Assembly: GCA_002367105.1 (NCBI GenBank)
Contig: DFCS01000029.1
Coordinates: 210,453-248,774, forward strand
DNA length: 38,322 nt
Origin: Hungatella sp. UBA3048
GTDB lineage: Bacteria; Bacillota; Clostridia; Lachnospirales; Lachnospiraceae
Direction of reading: 5' to 3'
This document shows, in pieces, positions 32,718 through 38,322 of the stretch. How positions within the stretch are numbered: the stretch's first letter is position 1; each line of letters begins with the position of its first letter. The position numbers and the translations under genes were made by a program. The notes under the pieces are model-generated. The model did not search any database. It was given only the letters and a program-made list of their open reading frames with translations, and was not told where the DNA came from.

Positions 32718-33260
32718 ATGTCACGTATAGGAAGAATGCCTATCGCGATTCCGGCAGGCGTAACTGTAGCAATCGCAGAAAATAATAAAGTGACTATAAC
32801 AGGTCCTAAGGGAACTCTTGAAAGAGTGTTGCCATCTGAGATGACAATCAAAGAAGAAGATGGTCATATCGTAGTTACAAGACCGAACGATTTAAAGAAG
32901 ATGAAATCTTTACACGGTCTGACAAGAACATTAGTAAACAACATGGTCGTTGGTGTTACTAACGGTTATGAGAAGAAGCTGGAAATCAATGGTGTTGGTT
33001 ACAGAGCACAGAAGCAGGGCAAGAAACTGGTTCTTTCTCTTGGCTATTCCCACCCGGTAGAGATGGAAGATCCTGATGGTATCGAAGCTACCATGGAAGG
33101 CCAGAACGTCATCATTATTAAAGGTATCGATAAAGAAAAAGTTGGCCAGTACGCTGCTGAAATCAGAGATAAGAGAAGACCTGAACCGTATAAGGGCAAG
33201 GGTATCAAGTATGCTGACGAAGTTATCAGACGTAAAGTTGGTAAGACTGGTAAGAAATAA
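32718..33260 (+). CDS. rplF: 50S ribosomal protein L6
   Basis: This 180-residue protein starts MSRIGRMPIAIPAGV and ends in the L6 signature RPEPYKGKGIKYADEVIRR. It lies near the GTPase-associated centre of the 50S subunit. AAGGAGGT precedes the ATG. rplR follows after 17 bases. Confidence 0.98.
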   Translation: MSRIGRMPIAIPAGVTVAIAENNKVTITGPKGTLERVLPSEMTIKEEDGHIVVTRPNDLKKMKSLHGLTRTLVNNMVVGVTNGYEKKLEINGVGYRAQKQGKKLVLSLGYSHPVEMEDPDGIEATMEGQNVIIIKGIDKEKVGQYAAEIRDKRRPEPYKGKGIKYADEVIRRKVGKTGKK

Positions 33261-33277
33261 TTAAGGAGAGTGTAAAG

Positions 33278-33646
33278 ATGGTTAGCAAACAGTCAAGAAG
33301 CGAAGTTCGCGTTAAAAAGCACAACAGAATACGTAACCGTTTTGCAGGCACTGCAGAAAGACCACGTTTAGCTGTGTTTAGAAGCAATAATCATGTGTAT
33401 GCTCAAATTATTGACGATACAGTTGGTAAGACTTTAGTCGCTGCTTCTACAGTAGAAAAAGAAGTAAAGGCAGAATTAGAGAAAACTAACAACGTTGATG
33501 CTGCAGCATATGTAGGTACCGTAGTAGCAAAGAGAGCCCTTGAAAAAGGAATTAAGGGAGTTGTCTTTGACAGAGGCGGTTTTATATATCATGGTAAGAT
33601 TCAGGCATTAGCAGACGCAGCCAGAGAAGCTGGTCTGGAATTCTAA
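33278..33646 (+). CDS. rplR: 50S ribosomal protein L18
   Basis: This 122-residue protein has the basic N-terminus RVKKHNRIRNRFAGT, AVFRSNNHVYAQIIDD and the ending AREAGLEF, all typical of L18, which binds 5S rRNA with L5. AAGGAGAG lies upstream. Confidence 0.98.
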   Translation: MVSKQSRSEVRVKKHNRIRNRFAGTAERPRLAVFRSNNHVYAQIIDDTVGKTLVAASTVEKEVKAELEKTNNVDAAAYVGTVVAKRALEKGIKGVVFDRGGFIYHGKIQALADAAREAGLEF

Positions 33647-33666
33647 GTAGAGAGGAGAATGACAGC

Positions 33667-34176
33667 GTGAAACGTACAATTTTTGATGCAAATCAGTTAG
33701 AATTAAACGACAGAGTAGTTGCTATCAAGCGCGTATCTAAAACCGTTAAGGGTGGACGTACCATGAGATTCTCTGCTTTAGTAGTCGTAGGTGATGGCAA
33801 TGGCCACGTAGGTGCGGGTCTTGGCAAAGCCGGTGAAGTTCCAGAAGCAATCCGTAAAGGAAAAGAGGCTGCTGTTAAGAATATGGTTGCTATTCCCATC
33901 GATGAGAACAACAGTATTCCTCATGACTTAATCGGAAAATTCGGAAGTGCATCTGTACTTCTTAAGAGAGCTAATGAAGGTACAGGAGTTATTGCAGGAG
34001 GTCCTGCACGTGCGGTTTTAGAGCTTGCAGGTATTAAGAATATCCATTCTAAGTCCTTAGGTTCTAATAATAAGACCAATGTAGTTTTAGCTACAATCGA
34101 GGGATTAGCCCGTTTAAAAACTCCTGAGGAAGTTGCAAAGCTTCGCGGTAAATCTGTAGAAGAGATTTTAGGCTAA
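33667..34176 (+). CDS. rpsE: 30S ribosomal protein S5
   Basis: This 169-residue protein has the S5 double-stranded-RNA-binding start, VVAIKRVSKTVKGGRTMRFSA, and the second domain AGGPARAVLELAGI. It shapes the mRNA entry and decoding fidelity region. The start is GTG 33667 with AGAGGAG upstream. Confidence 0.97.
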   Translation: MKRTIFDANQLELNDRVVAIKRVSKTVKGGRTMRFSALVVVGDGNGHVGAGLGKAGEVPEAIRKGKEAAVKNMVAIPIDENNSIPHDLIGKFGSASVLLKRANEGTGVIAGGPARAVLELAGIKNIHSKSLGSNNKTNVVLATIEGLARLKTPEEVAKLRGKSVEEILG

Positions 34177-34189
34177 GGAGGATATGAAA

Positions 34190-34372
34190 ATGGCAGATAA
34201 ATTAAAAATCACATTGGTGAAATCCCCGATCGGCGCAGTTCCGAAGCATAAAGCAACCGTTTTAGCATTAGGCTTAAAGAAGCTTCATAAAACAGTTGAG
34301 ATGCCGGATAATAACGCGGTTAGAGGTATGATCGCAAACGTGCGTCATTTAGTAAAAGTTGAAGAGATTTAA
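34190..34372 (+). CDS. rpmD: 50S ribosomal protein L30
   Basis: This 60-residue protein has KITLVKSPIGAVPKHKATV and ends MIANVRHLVKVEE, matching L30. AAGGAGG (34175-34181) is 8 bases before ATG 34190 but only 2 before the in-frame ATG at 34184, so the shorter form is chosen. Confidence 0.96.
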   Translation: MADKLKITLVKSPIGAVPKHKATVLALGLKKLHKTVEMPDNNAVRGMIANVRHLVKVEEI

Positions 34373-34398
34373 GAGAATACAGTAAGGAGGTGCAAGCG

Positions 34399-34839
34399 AT
34401 GGATTTATCAAATTTACAGCCTGCGTTAGGTTCCAAACACAGCGACAACTTCAGAAGAGGCCGCGGTCATGGTTCAGGAAACGGCAAGACAGCAGGTAAG
34501 GGTCATAAAGGACAGAAAGCACGTTCCGGTGCAACTAGACCAGGTTTTGAAGGTGGTCAGATGCCTTTATACAGACGTATTCCTAAGAGAGGCTTTACCA
34601 ATAGAAATACTAAAATTATTATCGGTATCAATGTAGGCGCTTTAGAGTGTTTTGACAATGGTACAGTTGTTACTGTTGAAACTTTGTTAGAGAGCGGTAT
34701 CGTTAAGAATCCGCGTGACGGTGTTAAGATCCTTGGAAATGGAGAATTAACCAAAAAGCTTACAGTAAAGGTAGATGCTTTCAGCGAAGGCGCAAAAACC
34801 AAAATCGAGGCTTTAGGTGGAACCTGCGAGGTGATCTAA
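34399..34839 (+). CDS. rplO: 50S ribosomal protein L15
   Basis: This 146-residue protein has the glycine-rich basic N-terminal tail (RGRGHGSGNGKTAGKGHKGQ), EGGQMPLYRRIPKRGF and a globular C-terminus ending GGTCEVI. It is a late 50S assembly protein. TAAGGAGGTG precedes ATG 34399; an in-frame GTG at 34390 lies within the ribosome site and is rejected. It is one base from secY. Confidence 0.97.
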   Translation: MDLSNLQPALGSKHSDNFRRGRGHGSGNGKTAGKGHKGQKARSGATRPGFEGGQMPLYRRIPKRGFTNRNTKIIIGINVGALECFDNGTVVTVETLLESGIVKNPRDGVKILGNGELTKKLTVKVDAFSEGAKTKIEALGGTCEVI

Positions 34840-34840
34840 T

Positions 34841-36163
34841 ATGTTAAAAACACTCCGTAATGCATTCAAGATCAAGGATGTAAGAAAGAAACTTATCTTT
34901 ACATTCATGATGCTGGTGGTTACTAGAATCGGTTCTCAATTGCCGATTCCAGGAGTTGAAACAAGCTTTTTTAAAGATTTTTTTGCTCGGCAGAATAACG
35001 ATGCGTTTGGATTTTTCAACGCAATGACTGGTAGCTCTTTTACCAATATGTCCGTATTTGCCTTAAGCATTACCCCTTACATCACATCTTCCATCATCAT
35101 GCAGCTTTTGACCATAGCGATTCCAAAGCTTGAGGAAATGCAGCGGGATGGGGAAGATGGCAGAAAAAAGATTGCAGAATACACCCGTTACGTAACAGTT
35201 GGTCTGGCTTTAATCGAGTCCGTCGCTATGGCGATTGGATTCGGCGGCCAGGGGCTGTTAAGAGAATTTAATGTATTAAGTATTATTATTGCAGTTGCAA
35301 CTATGACCGCAGGAAGTGCTCTTCTGATGTGGATCGGTGAGCGAATTACGGAAAAAGGTGTGGGAAATGGTATTTCCATTGTTTTGACCTTTAACATCAT
35401 TTCCAGCTTTCCTTCGGATATGTCAACCTTATATACCAGATTCATGTCTGGGAAATCGGTTGCAGTAGCTGCAATTGCAGCCATTATTATCGTTGCTGTT
35501 ATCGCAGCGATTGTAATATTTGTTGTTATCCTTCAGAATGGTGAGAGAAGAATTCCTGTACAGTATTCGAAAAAGATGCAGGGACGGAAGATGGTCGGCG
35601 GTCAAGCCACCAACATTCCGTTAAAGGTGAATACAGCCGGCGTTATCCCGGTTATCTTCGCTTCCTCCATTATGTCGTTCCCGGTAGTGATTTCCCAGTT
35701 CTTTGGGGCCAATATTAACTACAACAGCATTGGAGGCCACATTTTATCAGCACTGAACTCTTCAAGCTGGTTTAAACCGGAAAGACCGTTATATACCATC
35801 GGTATGCTCGTCTACGTGGCTCTTATCATCGTGTTCGCTTATTTTTATACATCAATTACGTTTAACCCGCTTGAAGTTGCGAATAACATGAAAAAGTCCG
35901 GTGGCTTTATCCCGGGCATCCGTCCAGGTAAGCCAACCAGTGATTATCTCAATTCCATTTTGAACTATATCGTATTTATAGGCGCATGCGGCTTGACGAT
36001 CATCTGTATTATTCCGATCATGGTTTCCGGTTTATTTAATGTAAGCCGTTTATCCTTTGGAGGTACATCTTTAATCATCATCGTCAGTGTAGTCTTAGAG
36101 ACGTTGAAGGCGATTGAATCTCAGATGCTTGTGCGCTATTATAAAGGGTTTTTAAACGATTAG
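34841..36163 (+). CDS. secY: Preprotein translocase subunit SecY
   Basis: This 440-residue membrane protein has the ten-helix SecY layout. The start resembles other SecY proteins (FKIKDVRKKLIFTF, GSQLPIPGV), the plug and first cytoplasmic loops follow, and the large cytoplasmic loop QNGERRIPVQYSKK contacts the ribosome or SecA. The GIRPGKPTSDYL loop precedes the last helices. It forms the protein-conducting channel. It follows rplO directly, the usual spc order. Confidence 0.98.
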   Translation: MLKTLRNAFKIKDVRKKLIFTFMMLVVTRIGSQLPIPGVETSFFKDFFARQNNDAFGFFNAMTGSSFTNMSVFALSITPYITSSIIMQLLTIAIPKLEEMQRDGEDGRKKIAEYTRYVTVGLALIESVAMAIGFGGQGLLREFNVLSIIIAVATMTAGSALLMWIGERITEKGVGNGISIVLTFNIISSFPSDMSTLYTRFMSGKSVAVAAIAAIIIVAVIAAIVIFVVILQNGERRIPVQYSKKMQGRKMVGGQATNIPLKVNTAGVIPVIFASSIMSFPVVISQFFGANINYNSIGGHILSALNSSSWFKPERPLYTIGMLVYVALIIVFAYFYTSITFNPLEVANNMKKSGGFIPGIRPGKPTSDYLNSILNYIVFIGACGLTIICIIPIMVSGLFNVSRLSFGGTSLIIIVSVVLETLKAIESQMLVRYYKGFLND

Positions 36164-36171
36164 AGGACAAA

Positions 36172-36204
36172 CCAAGAGAAACACGCACGGCGTGTTTTTC
36201 TTGG
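36172..36204 (+). other. 15-bp hairpin between secY and adk
   Basis: Bases 36172-36186 pair with 36190-36204 across a 3-base loop (14 Watson-Crick pairs and one G-U). The inner ACACGC-ACG-GCGTGT followed by TTTTTCTT also resembles an intrinsic terminator, so it may act as a partial terminator or processing site. Confidence 0.6.
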
Positions 36205-36248
36205 AATTTGTGTTATTTAACCTTAAGGAAGCAAGGGAGGGACTGTTT

Positions 36249-36893
36249 ATGAGAATTATCATGTTAGGTGCTCCTGGTGCCGGCAAAGGTACCCAGGCAA
36301 AAAAAATTGCTGAAAAGTATCAGATTCCCCATATTTCTACTGGAGATATTTTCCGATCCAATATTAAAGAGGGAACAGAGTTAGGCAGGAAGGCAAAGGA
36401 ATACATGGATCAGGGCGCTCTTGTGCCGGATGAACTGACCATTGGCATGCTGATGGACCGTATTCAGAGTGATGATTGTGAAAACGGATACGTGCTGGAT
36501 GGTTTTCCAAGAACCATTCCCCAGGCGGAAAGCCTTAAAAAGGCGCTTTCTGATATGGGACAGAAGATTGACTTTGCGGTTAATGTGGATGTACCGGATG
36601 AGATAATTATAGACAGAATGGCAGGCCGTCGTGCTTGCATTGCCTGCGGAGCTACATATCATATTGTGTATAATAAAAGCAGGGTTCCCGATGTATGCGA
36701 TGTGTGTGGAGCAGGGCTTGTTTTGCGGGATGACGATAAGCCGGAAACCGTTAAAAAGCGTTTGTCGGTCTACCATGATCAGACAAAGCCTCTGATCGAA
36801 TATTATAAGGAAGCTGGTGTGCTGGTGAATATTGATGGAACACAGGAACTAAACAAGGTGTTCTCGGACATCGCTGACCTATTAGGAGCATAG
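36249..36893 (+). CDS. adk: Adenylate kinase
   Basis: This 214-residue enzyme has P-loop GAPGAGKGT (7-15), the AMP-site region ISTGDIFR, DGFPRTIPQA and a zinc-binding lid with C130, C133, C150 and C153. It converts ATP and AMP to two ADP. The four-cysteine lid is typical of Gram-positive adenylate kinases. GGGAGGG precedes ATG 36249; an in-frame upstream start at 36192 lies in the hairpin and is rejected. map follows after 3 bases. Confidence 0.98.
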   Translation: MRIIMLGAPGAGKGTQAKKIAEKYQIPHISTGDIFRSNIKEGTELGRKAKEYMDQGALVPDELTIGMLMDRIQSDDCENGYVLDGFPRTIPQAESLKKALSDMGQKIDFAVNVDVPDEIIIDRMAGRRACIACGATYHIVYNKSRVPDVCDVCGAGLVLRDDDKPETVKKRLSVYHDQTKPLIEYYKEAGVLVNIDGTQELNKVFSDIADLLGA

Positions 36894-36896
36894 TTT

Positions 36897-37661
36897 ATGT
36901 CAGTTACGATTAAATCTGCAAGAGAGATAGAACTTATGAGAGAGGCGGGAAAGATTCTTAGTAAAACTCACGAAGAGCTTTCGAAAGCCTTGAAGCCGGG
37001 AATGACAACCTGGGATATTGATCATCTGGGAGAAGAAATCATAAGGAGCTACGGCTGTCAGCCCTCTTTCCTGAACTATAACGGATATCCTGCCTCCATC
37101 TGCGTTTCAGTAAACGATGAAGTGGTTCATGGGATTCCAAGCAAGAAACGGATATTAATGGAGGGCGATATCGTAAGCCTGGATGCCGGAGTTATTTACA
37201 AAGGATATCATTCCGATGCGGCAAGGACTTACGGAATCGGGGAGATTACTCCTTTCGCAGGGCAGCTCATAGAAGTGACAAGACAATGTTTCTTTGAAGG
37301 GATTAAATTTGCAAAATCTGGCAATCATCTCAATGATATATCTGCTGCAATCCAGATCCATGCAGAAAAATTTGGATATGGAGTTGTACGGGATCTGGTA
37401 GGCCATGGAATCGGCACTCATCTCCATGAGGAGCCGGAGGTGCCGAACTTTGCACAGAAAAGACGGGGAATCAAATTAAAGCCGGGAATGACCCTGGCCA
37501 TCGAACCCATGATCAATGGGGGAACACCGGAGGTTGTATGGCTTGATGATGACTGGACCGTAGTAACAGAGGATGGCAGCCTTTCCGCTCACTATGAAAA
37601 TACCGTACTGATTACAGAGGGTGAACCGGAGATTCTTAGTCTGGTTTCCTTGGACCGCTGA
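36897..37661 (+). CDS. map: Type I methionine aminopeptidase
   Basis: This 254-residue enzyme shows the dinuclear metal ligands D96 (SLDAG), D107 (HSDAA), H170 (VGHGIG), E203 (AIEPM) and E234 (YENTV), plus H79 in VVHGIPS. It removes the initiator methionine from nascent proteins. It is the short bacterial form without a zinc-finger extension. It lies 3 bases after adk, as in most Firmicutes. Confidence 0.98.
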   Translation: MSVTIKSAREIELMREAGKILSKTHEELSKALKPGMTTWDIDHLGEEIIRSYGCQPSFLNYNGYPASICVSVNDEVVHGIPSKKRILMEGDIVSLDAGVIYKGYHSDAARTYGIGEITPFAGQLIEVTRQCFFEGIKFAKSGNHLNDISAAIQIHAEKFGYGVVRDLVGHGIGTHLHEEPEVPNFAQKRRGIKLKPGMTLAIEPMINGGTPEVVWLDDDWTVVTEDGSLSAHYENTVLITEGEPEILSLVSLDR

Positions 37662-37671
37662 GGAAATGTCC

Positions 37672-37953
37672 ATGGAATTAACTACCGGAGCATTCGTAAA
37701 GACTGGGTTGGGTCACGATAAAGGCGGTTATTTCTTCATATTGCGGGAGGAAGGCGAATATATATATCTGGTGGACGGAAAAAGCAGACGTTTAAACTGC
37801 CCGAAGAAGAAAAAGAAAAAGCATGTGGAAGCCCTTGTATGGGAGAAACATTCGCCCGGAGTAAAGATCCGGGAAAATAAATTAGTCACCGATGAAGAAA
37901 TCAAACATTTCATCAGATGTTTCAAAAGAGAAGAACAGGTTGTTAGGAGGTAA
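37672..37953 (+). CDS. KOW domain RNA-binding protein (YbzG-like)
   Basis: This 93-residue basic protein has a KOW/L14e-like fold at its start (TGAFVKTGLGHDKGGYF), a lysine run (KKKKKK) at about residues 48-53 and a helical C-terminus. B. subtilis ybzG occupies the same place between map and infA. A role in ribosome binding or assembly is likely but unproven. GAGG at 37660-37663 is 8 bases from ATG 37672, which I choose over ATG 37666. Confidence 0.85.
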   Translation: MELTTGAFVKTGLGHDKGGYFFILREEGEYIYLVDGKSRRLNCPKKKKKKHVEALVWEKHSPGVKIRENKLVTDEEIKHFIRCFKREEQVVRR

Positions 37954-37958
37954 GCTTT

Positions 37959-38177
37959 ATGTCAAAAGCAGATGTTATTGAAATTGAAGGAACCGTTGTG
38001 GAGAAGCTTCCCAACGCCATGTTCCAGGTAGAACTGGAGAATGGCCATCAGGTACTGGCTCACATCAGCGGAAAACTTCGCATGAACTACATTCGTATTT
38101 TACCGGGAGATAAAGTAACCATTGAGATGTCCCCTTATGATTTAAGCAAGGGAAGGATCATCTGGAGAGACAAATAA
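37959..38177 (+). CDS. infA: Translation initiation factor IF-1
   Basis: This 72-residue OB-fold protein has MSKADVIEIEGTVVE, ELENGHQVLAHISGK and VTIEMSPYDLSKGRI, the standard IF-1 sequence. It binds the 30S A site during initiation and assists IF-2 and IF-3. TTAGGAGG precedes the ATG, 5 bases after the KOW gene. A TGTTTTATAAAACA palindrome follows the stop but has no clear T-run. Confidence 0.98.
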   Translation: MSKADVIEIEGTVVEKLPNAMFQVELENGHQVLAHISGKLRMNYIRILPGDKVTIEMSPYDLSKGRIIWRDK

Positions 38178-38259
38178 GGCGCTGTTTTATAAAACACTGC
38201 CTGTTTCGTGGGTGCGACACACCAGGGTAAAGGGTTAATAAATATATAGGAAAAAGTGC

Positions 38260-38288
38260 TTGCATTTTAAAATAAACAGTGTTATAAT
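38260..38288 (+). promoter_or_regulatory. Promoter downstream of infA
   Basis: TTGCAT (38260-38265), 17-bp spacer, perfect TATAAT (38283-38288). It probably drives the next ribosomal genes (rpmJ, rpsM and onward), which lie outside the window. Its GTGCTTGCA...GTTATAAT frame matches the S10 promoter. Confidence 0.8.
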
Positions 38289-38322
38289 GCTATAGCGACT
38301 TTGTTGAAATACTGGGTGTATT

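Noticed and set aside
36192..36248. Upstream extension of adenylate kinase by 19 codons
   Set aside because: It begins in the hairpin, lacks a ribosome site, and the family N-terminus MRIIMLGAPG starts at 36249.
38178..38215. Terminator after infA (TGTTTTATAAAACA palindrome)
   Set aside because: The stem is short and AT-rich with no T-run, so it is too weak to call.

Overview
The window looks like a chromosomal segment of an anaerobic, low-to-mid GC Firmicute, most likely a Lachnospiraceae (Clostridium/Lacrimispora-like) member. Signs of this are the S10-spc ribosomal gene order, the zinc-type S14, a four-cysteine zinc lid in adenylate kinase, a KOW gene between map and infA, Gram-positive lipoprotein and LTA-synthase-type genes, and oxygen-sensitive glycyl radical enzymology. 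No tRNA, rRNA, CRISPR array, insertion sequence or phage gene was seen.

Layout. (1) 1-290: the 3' end of tuf and two tandem terminators. (2) 440-10540: a nucleoside region. A promoter with an 18-bp palindrome centred near -41.5 precedes yjjI-yjjW (a glycyl radical enzyme of unknown reaction and its radical-SAM activase), a BMP-family nucleoside lipoprotein, its ABC ATPase and two permeases. A Crp/Fnr-family regulator, uridine phosphorylase, purine nucleoside phosphorylase and cytidine deaminase follow. (3) 10.5-14.8 kb: an LTA-synthase-like phosphoglycerol transferase and a secreted DUF5722 glycosidase-like protein. (4) 14.8-19.3 kb: a MurNAc/peptidoglycan recycling operon (RpiR-type regulator, murQ, EIIBC transporter, mupG). 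(5) 19.2-24.8 kb: single genes, comprising a secreted subtilisin-like protease (minus), a membrane acyltransferase, an rRNA-type methyltransferase (minus), a 68-residue Cys/Asn/Gly/Trp-rich protein, and a secreted cell-wall-binding-repeat protein. (6) 24.85-38.2 kb: the S10-spc superoperon from rpsJ to infA with its own promoter and a structured leader. The window ends just after a second promoter of the same type, probably serving the rpmJ/alpha-operon genes outside the window.

How it fits together. Region 2 reads as one physiological unit: import nucleosides, deaminate cytidine, and phosphorolyse nucleosides to base plus (deoxy)ribose-1-phosphate. The YjjI/YjjW pair is attached to it, as E. 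coli yjjW-yjjI is attached to deoCABD. Region 4 imports and catabolises MurNAc-containing disaccharides from cell-wall turnover. About 24.5 kb of these accessory genes separates tuf from rpsJ, which are adjacent or nearly so in many bacteria.

The most interesting unexplained items are the YjjI-nucleoside linkage with its Crp/Fnr-like operator, the orphan Cys-rich protein with its own strong promoter and terminator, and the recurring structured spacers inside the ribosomal operon, one of which carries a possible 38-codon ORF.
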